Assembly (NCBI GenBank): GCA_002335605.1
Contig: BEDY01000001.1
Coordinates: 992,001-1,056,000, forward strand
DNA: 64,000 bases
Source of the DNA: Prillingera fragicola
Lineage: Eukaryota > Basidiomycota > Tremellomycetes > Trichosporonales > Trichosporonaceae
Reading direction: 5' to 3'
Below, one piece after another: positions 10,800-22,855 of the stretch (positions are counted from its first letter, which is position 1; every line of letters begins with the position of its first letter). The notes under the pieces were generated by a model. The model searched no databases, was not told where the DNA came from, and was given only the letters and a program-made list of their open reading frames with translations. Both the position numbers and the translations under genes were made by a program.

Positions 10800-12381
10800 C
10801 TAACCGCCAAACGGATTACCGTTGATCCAGTAGTTTACGGCAAATGAGCAAGTGCTGCCAATGGCAAGCCCACCGACGAGGGAGAAGGCGGCGAGCGTGC
10901 CGGCAATGTCCTTCTCGTCCTCGGAGATGGCGGGGTTGAGATCGGGCGACGACGCAAAGATCATGCAGAGACAAGAGATGGCACTGCAACATCAGCCACT
11001 TGCCTCGCACCAAGCTAGCCTCGAACTCACCCATTAGAGAGGCCAAAAGCCAAGAGAATAAGAAAGTACACGACATCTGGGAAGGCGCTGAGATGGCCCT
11101 TGGCACGAGCTGGAGTGTTGCACATCAGGAAGAGGGGGAAGAAAGCCACTCGGGCGAGGGAGAGTATCACGATGTGCTTCACCTGCAGCTTCATAGCTCC
11201 AGGAACACTTGGAATGTAGGTGCGGCCAAGGTAGTCTCCCACTGCCGGTGTCAGCTCGGGCCCCGCGTAGTCTCACGTACCGTTGAAGATCAAAAAGTGC
11301 GTGGCAATAAACATGGCGGGCTGGAGCAGCTTCGGCGCAGGAGTTTGGGTCGAGGTGATCGTGAGCGTGATGGGCGGAAAGATCGCAAGCGTAACAACAA
11401 ACACAAACGCGACGGCGCTCTCGAGTCGGATATTGTTCTTGAATACTCGCTTGGTGACCTCAGTGTTCTTGGTCCCACTCGTAAGGCCGTCCTCGGCGCG
11501 GTGAGCCAGAGGGGCAAGCACGACCGCGTAGTCTGGGTGCTGCGCCAGGTGTTTGATGGCCACCAAGCATCCCAGCACGCCGAGAGAGCCAAGGGCCCAC
11601 AGGCCGACAGCAGCGAGAGTGCTCTTGGGTTCGTTCTCAGGAATACTTGCCCGAGACGAGTCGATGAAAGCCAGAAACAGCTGCGCAGCCGAAACAAGGA
11701 CGGCAATGCCACCCTGGCCGGACATGACAGCGAGCAGCTCGTCCGACCCCCAGAGAGCCGCCAGCGCGAACACTGCCGACTGGAGATACGAGCAGGAAAC
11801 GGAGAGGACAATGGTAAGCGCCAGCAGAAGTGGGAACAGAAGTGATGAGCCCGATGCACTCAAAGCAGGGAACACGAGCGGGATCAGAGGGAAGGCAAGG
11901 AAGGCGGTGGTGGCGAACATGAGCTGGAGCGACCATCGCAGACGAGCAGTTGGAGCAGTCTGCACAGTCAGTAGCGTTAGGTCATCTAGGCTCACGTTTC
12001 CAACTTTACGTTGGGCTATGCCAAGAAAGAAGAGGTTGCCAAAGCAGAAGACTGTCCCGAGGTAACTCGCCAAGTTGGCACTGGTGCTGCTCTCTGGCGG
12101 GAACAACGCGCGCAACAGAGGGAAGGTGCACATGAGCGCTGCAGTGTGAGCATGTGGCTTCGCAAGGAGTTATAATACGCGTGAATCTCACCATTCCATG
12201 CCAGCAAGATGCCCGCGCCCAGAGCCCAGAAGCACAAGTACACATCCCTGCCTCTGGCGGACGGCGAACGGGAGACTGGTTGCCGGAGAGCCTCCTCGTC
12301 ATCCTCTGAACGAATGGCGCTGTATCGCGGTCGAGGTTCATCAGTAGATGGCGATAGCAGTGACCTGAGCATGCTCAGCAT
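10800..12381 (-). CDS. FUN26: Equilibrative nucleoside transporter (ENT/SLC29, Fun26-like)
   Basis: Polytopic membrane transporter for nucleosides/nucleobases; the yeast homologue Fun26 sits in the vacuolar membrane. Five exons: 12381-12192, 12138-11996, 11959-11281, 11241-11031 and 10983-10800; 468 residues. About eleven hydrophobic segments are visible. ENT signatures include LLAWNALM at the first membrane helix, FNVGDYLGR across the fourth junction, and RVAFFPLFLMCN followed by AFGLSNG near the end. The hydrophilic N-terminus (DEPRPRYSAIRSEDDEEA) is cytosolic-like. The intron 11995-11960 is only 36 nt, in frame, and contains a CTAAC branch site. The gene is divergent from the Zn2Cys6 gene and converges on Rpc17. 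Confidence 0.88.
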
Positions 12382-12764
12382 GATGTACTGCCTTCAGAGG
12401 GCAGGTGGGTAATGGTTGAAAGGCAGACAAGCAGTCAACATGCAAGCTATAGATATGACGCGACCCCTCGTGGCTCAATTGGACCCGCAGACGAAAGTGG
12501 TTGTCGTTAGCCCAGCATTGCTCTTCGTAGCTTGTTCACTCTACACAACCACCAAACACGAAAAGAGCAGTATACACTTCGCTCAGTGCCGGACTGCTGA
12601 GGCTCGACTCTGCTGTCCAAACTAAAACGAAAGATTGCGGCCTCACTGCGTCCTTGACTCGCACATTGGAGGTTGGCGGACAAACGGAAAAACGTATCTC
12701 ATAGGGCGGCCTTCCTCAACCAGCAGCTCGTCAACTGGGTTGCCCTTGGCCCATATTACTTGCC
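12382..12764. other. Divergent promoter region
   Basis: Upstream region shared by the nucleoside transporter (-) and the Zn2Cys6 protein gene (+). I see no recognisable operator, RNA or repeat. Confidence 0.5.
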
Positions 12765-15700
12765 ATGGAGTACGCCAACGCTCATGGCCTTGCCAACGGG
12801 TCTACCAGTGCTGCAACACAACCACTGCAGCCCCGTCCTGCGGCTCCGGAGCCAGGACCGGTCACTTCGACTTCCGAAGCTGGGTGAGTCGTGTCGCTAG
12901 CGCACCTTCAAGCAGCCTTGGCTGACATGCTCATCAGCTCATCTGCTCAGGCATCGGTTATGCCTTCAGCCCTCGCTGACGTAGCTCTGAACAGCTCGCC
13001 AACAGCTATTGCCGACCCCGAACCTCCAAGCGTCACCGTCAAGTATCCACACAACGCCGTCCCCAATCCAAGTGCCGGCCTCGCCGGACCACCACGAAAG
13101 GACCCCGTTCTCGGTGACCTCATTCGGCCTGCTCTTATTCCAGCTGATCTCGATGAGCGGGTCGACCGCGCGAGCGTGTGGATGAAGACTGTGCCAGGCA
13201 CTGGTGAGTCTTAACTTCATAGATAGAGACACGGTCTGACTCCTGAAAGGTGAGGCCTTCTACTTTGTGCCAGCAGCGTGCATCAGGTGTATACAGCTGG
13301 CTCAGCACTGTGACCGCTCCGAGCCGACGTGCGGACGGTGTCTAAAGGGCGATTTTCCTTGCGTCCCTGGAGACTTGAAGTATGTTCGCAGCGCTGCGGC
13401 CGCTGTCGGTCCACCACCGAAACTTGCGACGGGCGGTGCGGTGCAAGCTCCCCAGAAGCGATTTACCACTGCCGATAAGGGCAAGGGCAAAGCGCTAGAC
13501 GAGGGAAGCACTGACAGCGAAAGCGAGCACGGCGAGAATGGGGAGAATGGTTATGCTGGAGACGGCGGCGAAGGAGGACGCGGGAAGCGAGTGAAGAAGA
13601 AACGCCGCCTTTCCGCGTCTGGCGAGATCGATCCCAATCTCGTCAACTGGGATGGTACTGTCAAGAAGCCTCGGGCACGGCCTTCGGCTCGAGGATCGAT
13701 GTTACCACCAGTGCAAACGGAGCCACTGCGCCCTGAAGACATTAAAGAGTCGGACTCGGCCTATCGTTCGGCCCTGGCCATCAACAACGCACGTCCTGCC
13801 CTTCCCAGCGACATGCGAGGCTTTTGCCCCGTGTGGGCCGACCGCCGTCGAGCACTCTTTTCGGCCGCCGAGTATCTGCGTAACCCCAGATGCACTGATG
13901 GTGCGAGCGTGGAGATTGGTCCCAGCGGTGTCGCACGCGGTGTCATCCTGGAAGGCAAGGCGCCGGGCGTCGGGCCCGTCTGGGCTGAGGGAGATGGAAC
14001 GGGCACCATCGCAGTCCCAATAGGAAAGCCTCGGAAGAGGCTGGCCGCAGACCGGCCCGCGCCTAGGCCTGCCGATGCTGAGCCTCAGCTCTGCGCAACG
14101 ATCGCCGACGACTTTCGCAATGTGCTTTCGCAGAGTCTGGATGACCCTAAGAAACCCGAGGCGGTTACAACTACCAATGGAATTGCTCCTGGTACAAACG
14201 GTACTACTCCGGTCGTCGCAACAGGGCCCGAAGTGTCCGAGGAGCTTTGTGTTGAGGCGCTGTTAATGGCAAGCCGTACACAGACGCCCGTTGCCCTCGC
14301 CATTGCCCAGGACTATAGCTCAGTCCCATTCAAGGTACCACGCGCTGTCATCGTTCTCGGCTGGTTCTGGATCACAGATGCCTGGACCGAGTCGACGACG
14401 CAGCTGGCTCCTGGGCAAGCTGTCACCGACGTTGTTTGGAAGTTCCGGTTCGACTGGTGCACAGGCGACCAAAAGGACCCGTGGTGGGCTTCTAAGACTG
14501 CTCATGAGCGCACAGCGACGCCGCTCCTCGTCACCAGCGAAACGTCGTGGCCTGTGCGCGGGCCAGGTGTATTCGGTTCTGCGACGCTTCGTGGCGCCGC
14601 TGCCCCCCGTTCGGCTCTCGACGTCGACACGGAGAGTGTCGATGTCGTGGACCGCCCGTCCTTCCACTGCAGTCATTGCAAGTTATACTCTGATCGCATT
14701 TACTCAGAAGACATCTGCCTCAATGAGAAATGCCCCGCCTTCGGTTCAGCTAGTGGCACCTACAGTCTGCTCCAGAGCGCTCGCCCCGCTCCACGCATTC
14801 TTCCCGAGTCTCTACGTTTGAATCTGGCGCCGACCACGACGGCAACAGACTCTAATCAAGTGCATCGCCAGGACGCTCATCGTGACATGTGGCGCGCGTG
14901 GGTCTGCAAGAAGTGTCGTTTCGCGAACGAACGCCGCGAGTGGTACGGTTTGTTGTGTGAGGCATGCTCTTTTGTCGAGACGCCCCAGCGTAAGATCTAC
15001 AGCGTAGAGTCACTTCGTCCTCCGCTGAGGCCTGTCTGCACTGGGGTGCGCCAGGACGACGGCAATGCCTCGTGGCCTTTCCTAGCCACCCGCTCTGCCG
15101 CCATCTTTGACGACCAGGTCAAGATTGTGCGCCATAACTTTGACACCAGCCTCGGAGTCGGCGCCGAGCTCTCTCACGCGCTTAGTATTGACAGCAAGGA
15201 CCCCAGTGACCTCGGCAGAGCGGTGCTGAAGGGCTTCCAAGAGCAGGGCAAGGACGAACTGCGTCTACGTCGCTATCCCTTGTCCGCGGCTTCCTCGCGG
15301 GTAGCCGAGCTTGCTGTCAGTCCAATCTACACACTTCTTTGTGGGCCACCCGCGCCATTTCTGGCCCACTTTCCCTCAGAACCAGTCGCTTGGCCCAACT
15401 GTCCATCACCCTGCATCAACGCAAGTGCACTTATCAAAGAGCAAGCAAGTCGCATGTACCCGGACGCCCCACCGTTCAACTCGCTCCTCATCGCCGCATT
15501 CCCGCCCGAGGCACCTGCTGGGGTTCGTCCGGTTGTGCCTGTCGCAGCCCACTCCCAGCTCGCGCTCCTCATTATCGGCGCCGATACGAACATCAAGCTA
15601 CGCCCCGGCAAAGCTCGCTCTGGCGAGGTGACAGCCCAGCATGGCGATGTTCTCATCCTCAAGACTGGAGGTATGCCCATTGACGTCGAGATCCGCACCG

Positions 15701-16518
15701 ATGGGTTTGGCTTTGTGTGCATCGGTCGCTGTATCGAGACTCCTCCCGGCGAGGACCCTTTTGGAGCCGGCTCTGTGCGCCCGCGGCCGCCCTCTCAATT
15801 GAGAAATTGGTACATTGGCTGCTGGCCACTGGACTCCACGGGCCCGGTACACGCGGAGGAGCCTCAACGACAGCGCTCAGCGCCACCGCCCGAGGCTGAC
15901 GATACCGATGACCCCAATGCGTACGGTGCCGCCGATGTCATCTTCACTCAGCAACCCTTTCGCGGCCAGCAGATAATCGCCGGTTACGAGCCTGAGCCAA
16001 CTTGGTTTGCGCCGCCGGAGACCAAGAAACGGGCCAAGGAAGAGAGTGAGGATGAGGAGGAGACACAGCTCTTTGCACCACCTCCGGCTGCCAAGCGCGG
16101 TGCTACCACGCGTGGTGGCCGCGGTGGGCGAGGTAGTCGTGGAGGCCGCGGCAGCGGTGGTGCACGTGGCGGACGTGGTGGCCGCGGTGGTGCCACAAAG
16201 GCTGCAACCCCTGCGGACACTGGCGCGTCCAGCGCGACCCCGTCGCCGGCTAGGGGTCGCGGTAGGGGTCGTGGCGGACGTGGATCTCGCGGACGTGGTG
16301 GTCGCCCGAGCACGACAGCGAGGAGCAGCGCCGCGCCGAGTGCAGCTGGGAGCGCAGCGGGGAGCGCCGGTGGAAGTGCAGGTGGAAGTGCAGTTGGAGC
16401 AGGTGGAAGTGCAGGAGGAAGCGCGGGTGCAGGAGGAAACGCAGAAGGCGAGGCGCAGAATGGTGCGACGGGAGAGGCGATATATGCGGCAGAGGAAGTG
16501 CCTATGGCTGAAGCCTAG
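12765..16518 (+). CDS. Large Zn2Cys6 protein with internal zinc-finger-like Cys pairs, AlkB-like region and RGG tail
   Basis: Three exons (12765-12883, 12938-13203, 13250-16518) give 1217 residues. From about residue 139 there is a fungal binuclear cluster, C-x2-C-x6-C-x6-C-x2-C-x6-C. A second Cys group follows (CSHCKL, then CLNEKC), then CKKC...CEAC, resembling zinc ribbons. Between roughly residues 720 and 870 is a segment with the layout of an AlkB-type 2-oxoglutarate dioxygenase (PPFNSLLIAAF, a single His, ALLIIGAD, HGDVLILKTGG), but the HxD metal pair reads HSQ, so activity is doubtful. The last 170 residues are RGG/RGRG repeats followed by Gly-Ser-Ala repeats, typical of nucleic-acid-binding tails. 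A nuclear chromatin or RNA role is an inference. I do not recognise a named orthologue. Confidence 0.75.
16105..16440 (+). repeat. RGG and GSA coding repeats
   Basis: Low-complexity stretch encoding Arg-Gly-Gly-rich then Gly-Ser-Ala-rich repeats at the C-terminus of the Zn2Cys6 protein; the DNA itself is a degenerate GGTCGTGG/GGAAGTGCA-type repeat. Confidence 0.7.
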
Positions 16519-16648
16519 TTGTGACATTGATATGGAAGGCTTTAGCCATCTCTGGACTTCCTCCCAGTTGTTCTACTTCTGAACGTCTGGCACTGCATGC
16601 ACAAATGTTACTAAATATGTACAAAATCCGCCCCCTAAAGTGTCCTTG

Positions 16649-19627
16649 TCACTCCTGGGGACTCTCTGGTCGGCACGCGACCTGAACTCCGGCTCGCCAG
16701 TTGAGTACTGTCTCGAGGTCTCCCAAGCACACAATGCCGGGGATGCCGCAAAGCTCGTCCATGCCTACTTCGTGGAGCAGTTCGCGGGGGCAGAGGGGCG
16801 CGGTCGACGCGGCGCCAACTGAGTAGCCACCAAATACTGAGAGGTGGCGATGGTCAGGCTGACCTGGATATGGATATGTAGGTGAAAGGGCTTCTGGGAG
16901 TGCGTCGGGGGAAGGCAATTGCTCCAGCGCGTAGCGCATCCCACTGACGCGACGAGGGAGCATGTTTTCGGTCATTAGCGGGTCGTATCCAGATGGGAAA
17001 GACATTGAGGTCATGGGTGACGGGGACATGAGTGTCGGGAAAGGACGACGAGTACTACGTGATTCTGGAGGAAGCATGTCGCTAAATGTAGTGGAAGCTG
17101 TGTGGGGGGAAGAGGGGGTGATGAAAAGGCAGTCGCGCTTTGAGTCCCGAATGCTTTCGAGACGGAAATGATTCGGGGCTGTACGTCAGCTATGGTGTGA
17201 GCTTGAGACATACGCGAGGTTGGATCAAAATACGGATCTTCAGACTTCAAGCCTCCGGGCTGACTTGGCTTGGGTGTCGAGCTGCACGGTTAGCAGTGAT
17301 GGAAGGACGAGCACTCACCAGCCCGAGAGTGGCGGTTCGAACTGCCACGTTGAGCCGTCGATTGGTTCTACCCTGTAGATGATTAGCAACGAGTTGGCTA
17401 TTACTCTTACAGTCTTCTGATATCCCCCCTAATCTCTTTCGAAGATCCGGTGGCATCGATGGAGCTACTCAGGCATCAATACAGTCAAGGATAAGCAGTA
17501 CACTTGCCTCGAGGAAACAGACGTATGGTCTGGCGGTTGGCCATCTCCGGCTTTTGGTGTACTGCATTTCAGTTTAGTTTCATTGACAGCTGGAGACTTA
17601 CGGGCAATCGACAAGTTCATTCTCGGATTGCGAATTGGTCTGTGTACAGTAATCCGAGCTGTCATCATGTCAGCTTCTGCACCAGTCTCCGGCCTCCAAA
17701 CGTTTCACCTGGCACTCGGTGGTGGGTCGACGAGCCACCTGTGCTCGCCCGCATCCTCCCTGAACCCGTCAACTCGGGACTGACTCATTCCAAGCAGTAC
17801 TCACCCCCAGCGAGGCCAACCAAACCCTTCCCCATTTCCGTACACCCGTGGCACCCATGTCTGGGTTCTGGGCGAAGGACAGGGGAATTCGACCATTACA
17901 CTGCCACTCTCACCGTCACTGCTCCTTGCTCTTGTATTCTTGAGTTTGCTTTCGTGAAAGATGGGAAGTGGCGGTCGAACTTTGGGCAACCCGCCCTCAA
18001 CGGCTGGATAAAGACTCTGCGCAAGAGCCTGGGACAGTACACCAGCGCGCCACTCCTGGTCCTGCGTGTCTTGCGGGGAGGCTATACGCGTGGCAGGTGA
18101 CCTACTCTGGCGGGTGAAAAGCTTGCGCACCGTGTCGGTCGCATGGTTGATAGGGGTGTTCGACTCCCTGGGCTTTTCTTCAAACGGCACAGTCGTCTTA
18201 GCAGGCGAGCAGAACATGAGCCCGCCTGGGGGCCCACGGGACTTACGTGGTGGCCGTGGCACCTTGACAGTCGCCAGGACTTCTAAAGGAGGGGGCTTGG
18301 GCCGGAGCGTTGATGCTGCTGTGACTTTGGCTAGCTCTTCAGGATAGGCTGGTGGCAGATAAAAGTTGTTGGCTGCGAGGAGAGCGCCACGAGACTTTGG
18401 ACCGAGACGACTGCGAGAGCGTGAGGTGCGGCTTGATGTTCCAGGTGTGGATGCCACACGTGTTGAAAGTCGAGTCGGTGCCCGGGGTGTTGGCGTTCGT
18501 ACTGGAGTTCGCACCCGTGACGATGTGGGGGTGCACACTGGTGTGCGCTCCGGAGACGAGAATCGACTTGGCAACGGGGGAGCAGGACTGCCACGTCCCT
18601 GCCACTCACCGTCACCAAACGTCTCTGCCCGGCTCTGCGCTCGCTGCAACTCTGCTATGGCTTCCTTCTCGAGACTGAGGCTCAGCACGACAGTCTGACG
18701 GACGAGCTCTGCCACTTCATCTTCCTCTTCATCCTCCTTACTGATATTATCGTCCTCGAACGGCTCCCCCTCAGAGTCGGTCGAGAACTGCATCGAGGCA
18801 GTCGTACACGTGGAAGGTGGGTAAAGGCTGCTCGTGTCCGTGGCGGACCTTGTCGAGCGAGGCGGCCCAAATGTGCACTCGGACTGAGTATCAAGCAGGT
18901 CAAGAACGCCATGCACGTCCGCAAGATTGTCCCATGAGTCGTGGCTTGCGGTAGATATATCCAAAGGAGCCGCCGGTGAAGGTGAAGGCGACCGCCGTTG
19001 CGTCTTTCCAGCCAAAGGCGCATCCGTAATGGTCCATTGGGCCCCCGGCCCGCCACGACTCCTAGGCTGGAGCTTTGTGGGGTGCCCAATAAGCAGACCT
19101 CCAGCAGTCACACCGTTGGTTACATGCCCAGAAAAGTGTCTCCCAGCAGAGCCCGACGTGGCCGTCGAGGATGTGCTATCGGGGGTCCCCCAGGACAGAC
19201 CCATGCGCTGGCCATCACGGTGCCACACTGGCGACATTGGGGGCGTTCTTGGACCCGACGGCGACCAGTGGGCCGAATCAAAGGACGGTGACTGGGAACG
19301 AGTGCGAGGGCGACTGTTGGCTTGGACTTGAGCTTGAGAATGCGCCAGACAGGTGTCGAGACACGTCTCGAGGACGAGGGACAAATCTGGCTGTGAGACG
19401 GTCAGCGATCGGCACACAGGGGGAGTGAGATGGAACGGCTCCTCCCCGTGGCGGTGGCCGCTTCTTGGACCCCAGAACCGTCAGCTGTGACTTGCCTCTT
19501 GTTCGTCACCAAAGTCCTCGAGAACGTAGTGATGTGGCCTTTTCTCCCCTGCTGCTGCTTCGTATTCGCTCTCAAAGCCGGCTGGGCCGAGGTCGTGCAC
19601 GCACGGTTGCCGACGGAGCGCCTTCAT
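16649..19627 (-). CDS. Unknown Ser/Pro/Thr-rich protein, nine exons
   Basis: Not recognised. Reconstructed exons: 19627-19496, 19390-17805, 17759-17709, 17658-17602, 17561-17508, 17464-17411, 17372-17319, 17281-17214 and 17178-16649; 861 residues in one open frame. Introns 1 and 5 start with the rare GC donor (AG/GCAAGT). Several introns are 35-45 nt. The protein has an acidic patch (KEDEEEDEVAELVRQ) before a short helical segment, then many SP/TP dipeptides and Arg-rich repeats (RTPVRTPTPR), suggesting a disordered phosphoprotein. The C-terminal 80 residues (HLSVFGGYSVGAAST to a Trp/Cys-containing end) look more ordered and may be the conserved part. The exon chain is held together by phase, not by homology, so internal boundaries are moderately sure. 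Confidence 0.6.
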
Positions 19628-20164
19628 CACGCGCGCCGTGTCGTTTCGGAGCTCTGTATGTGAGCTTTAATAGCAGCGGCAAACCGGGCCCCTCACTGGA
19701 TTATGTATACACTACCGGTCTAGCTCCTGGCTAGAGAAAGCATGAGTAGAGACAAGGTGAAAGAGTAAAGGTCCTTGAAAGAGATGCAACAACCCCCAAG
19801 TCAACCCCGCGGACCGCCCCGTCCCGTAGGTCAGCGGGTGCGACTGTCGCAACCACTGGACCCAAACAAGCCCCTGCGCGGCTGTACTCCTTGGTTGGTC
19901 GCTAGGACCCCTAGCAAAGATGCAAGAAGAGCAAGAAATTGATCCATGCGCACTGCACACGACCTGTGCGCCGCCCGGTGCGGGAGGGGACGGTACGAGC
20001 GAGCCGCTAGTCCTGACACGAAACGGGGGCGTTCATTCATCACCCCTTGCCTCGCCGGCTTCACCATTACCTCGCTTGATGTGATACAGTTTGCGTTCTG
20101 CGGCCACATCCTGTTTCAACATAGCATATCCAAAGTCACATATCATGCCCCCGGGGCATTACTA
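19628..20164. other. Promoter of the unknown gene and 3' end of VAC8
   Basis: Both flanking genes are on the minus strand, so this holds the VAC8 3' UTR and the upstream region of the unknown nine-exon gene. Nothing else recognised. Confidence 0.5.
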
Positions 20165-22285
20165 CTACTGGCCACGCAGGGCCTGGTGAACGCTCTGGCG
20201 CAGGGCCTCGTGGTCCTCGCTTCCCTCTCCGGTGTCCTCACCCCCCTCACTTCCTGCGTCCTTGCTGCCCTCATTACCGTCAACCAGCTCCAGAATCCGC
20301 TTGGCGAGCCCGTAAATCTCGCCCTCACCGTCCTCAAACATGCCGTCGTCGTCAAACTCGTCGTCAGAGCCACCACCCTGCTTCGAGTCGCGCTGCGCTT
20401 GGGGGGACGGTGATGACTCGGCGAGCTGGCGGATAGACGAAATGAGAATGGTAGAGTTGCGAATGTTGTTGGTGAGCTGGCTGTCCTTGGCCTCAAGGAG
20501 CTGGACAATGGTCTGACGTTAGCCTTGAGTCTGGTACTGAGATGCTTACCCAAACGGCAATGTGCTGGAAGGTCGTGTCCGAGCTGCTAAGGAACCGGAC
20601 GAGGTACGCGTGAAGGCCACCGTCGGGCTTGTTCCAGACGGCGTTGAAGGGGGCGTAGTCCTCGGCGGCTGCTGGTCAGTAGAGCACGCAAACACAAAAC
20701 CCACCCTTGCTCGACAGGTTGCCAAGAGCAGCGGCACTGTTGCCCTGCACCTCGACACTGGGCGAGTTGGTGAGGGGAATGAGGACCTCGCAGATACCCA
20801 TCTCGAGAAGCTGTGGCTTCAGGTTGTCTACAGGGTCAGCGCATAGTACTTGCTTCTTTCGTGTCACTCACCACTCAGGGCAAGAACAGCCACACAAGCC
20901 GTCATTTCGCTCTGGACTGCCAGGGGAACCTGCAGAACGAGCTCCTGGATGCGGTCGACGGCACCAGCCTCGACGATGGCACCCTTGTTGCTCTCGCTGC
21001 TGGCAGCAAGGTTGCGGAGGGTGGAAATCGCGTGGCACTGAACCTCTTCGTTCTCGTCAAACGACAAGAGGCCGATAAGGGGCTGAAGGAAGCCCGAGTC
21101 AATGATAGGCGACTCGTTGGCGGGATGAATAGAAACGTTGCGAACACAGGCAGCAGCAGAAAGAACAAGGGGAAGGTACGAAGAGTGCAAGAGACGAAGG
21201 AGGGGTTTGAGACCATCAGCCTTGACAATCTCCACCTGGTATTTCTCTGCAAATGTCAGCTGTTTGTCCGTGGGTCATTTCACGCACCATCACTGGCAAG
21301 GTTCCTCAAGGCGAGGGCGGCCTGGCACTGCACTTTGAGACTCTGGCTGTCCATGAGGGCAACGAGGCTCTGAACGAGCTTGGGCTCAGTCATGGCAAGC
21401 TTTTTACGGTTCGACGCATCGACCGCAATGTTGCTCAATGCAGTCGTGCAGTAGTACTGCACGTCGGTGTCAGGCGAGTTGAGGAGGCTAACAAGAACGG
21501 GAATGGCACCAGCGTTGACGAGCTGCTGGCGGTTCTCATCCGAGTGCGTCATGTTGAGAAGCGCGCCAGTGGCATTACGCTGCACACGCATGTCCTTGGA
21601 CTTTGCGAGACGCGTGAGGGGGACGAGAGCGCCTGACTTGGCAATGGGTGTCTTGTTCTCGTCTGCTGGTTAGCAAGAATGCACGTACAGCGGGCGCTTA
21701 CCGTGGGTTGCGAGGTTGGTAACACAGCCGACAGCGTTGCACTGGACTTCGACGTTGGGACTAAGCATCTGGCGGATCAAGGGCTCCAGACCACCAAGCG
21801 AAACGATGAGAAGCTTGTTCTCGGCTGTACAGTCAGTACACGCGCGGTGCATAATCATGTCAGAATGGACGCACCATTGACGGCAAGGTTGCCTAGCGCA
21901 GCACTGGCGGCGCGCTGGACCTCGCTGTCGTGACTGGTCAAAAGGTAGAGGACGGGGTCGAGGGTGTCGCGTCCGACCTCGTGAACCTCCTTCTCAGTGA
22001 TCTCTGCGAACGCAAGGGCCGCCGAGCGCTGCAAGTCGACATTGTCGGAGAACGACAGAGTAGTGAGCGCCGCCAGTGGTGATCCTGTAAAGAAGTTGGT
22101 CGTGCTGCGGTCTGGTGGGTTTGTTAGCACAGAGTTATGCTCCAGTCAAGCAGGCCGACGCCACCATACGTACTCTCCAAGTATTGGAGGAGGTCTGCTA
22201 CAGCCTCTCGCTCGTTTTCCAACAACAGAGGCTCATAATTGTTCTTGCGGCGCTGACCACAGCAGGTGCTGCAGACTCCACCCAT
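20165..22285 (-). CDS. VAC8: Vac8, vacuolar armadillo-repeat protein
   Basis: Lipid-anchored scaffold on the vacuole membrane used in vacuole inheritance, homotypic fusion, nucleus-vacuole junctions and selective autophagy. Eight exons (22285-22174, 22111-21875, 21824-21702, 21662-21288, 21246-20872, 20827-20705, 20671-20550, 20512-20165) give 604 residues. The N-terminus [10 protein letters not shown] has Gly2 for myristoylation and Cys5, Cys8 and Cys9 for palmitoylation, as in yeast. The body consists of armadillo repeats with near-identical family segments such as [40 protein letters not shown] and [14 protein letters not shown]. The C-terminal tail is acidic and ends in a short helix ([14 protein letters not shown]) comparable to the yeast end. 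Exon 7 has a tandem CAGCAG acceptor. Confidence 0.96.
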
Positions 22286-22855
22286 GTTTGCTCGTCAAGG
22301 GATCGCGAGGAGGGCGTGGGATGAGGAATGGCGCGGCGTGGGATGGGGTGGTCGCTTGAGTCGAGTTGTATTCGTTTCGGCAATTGGGTAAACGAGAGTG
22401 AGAGAGGTGGGGGGTGTTACCGAGAGCACGGGAGAGGAGATGGGAGGGGGGATGCAGGCGGTGTGCACGGAGTGTAGACGGGTTGCGTCTGTCGCCTAGA
22501 GTGATGTGTAGTGACGCGCAAGTGATGATTGCGAGTCCCAACGAGGTGGTGTGTGCCCAGCCTGCCCAGCCAGCCAGCCTCTGCTGCCGCTGCAGTGGGT
22601 GGGTGGTGCCTGCTCCTGGCTGGGTGGCCTGCGGTGGGCGCTTCACCGCTGCAGTGCAGAATTAGCTTCCGGAGCCTGGCTGGGTGATACGCGTCATGCG
22701 TCAGAGGTAAACACCGGTTGTGGCTCGATTTTGATTCCGTTCCGTCACCCTTTCATTCCTCGATTCATCATCTGCAGTCGGCCGCGTTTATTTGGTTTAC
22801 GACATTCAAGTGCTGACTTGCATCGCTTCGTGTATTCCATCCTCTGCACTCAACA
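22286..22855. other. Divergent promoter region of VAC8 and the MMTAG2-like gene
   Basis: 570 bp between two divergent starts, containing a short CAGCC-rich stretch near 22558-22580. No specific factor site can be claimed. Confidence 0.5.
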
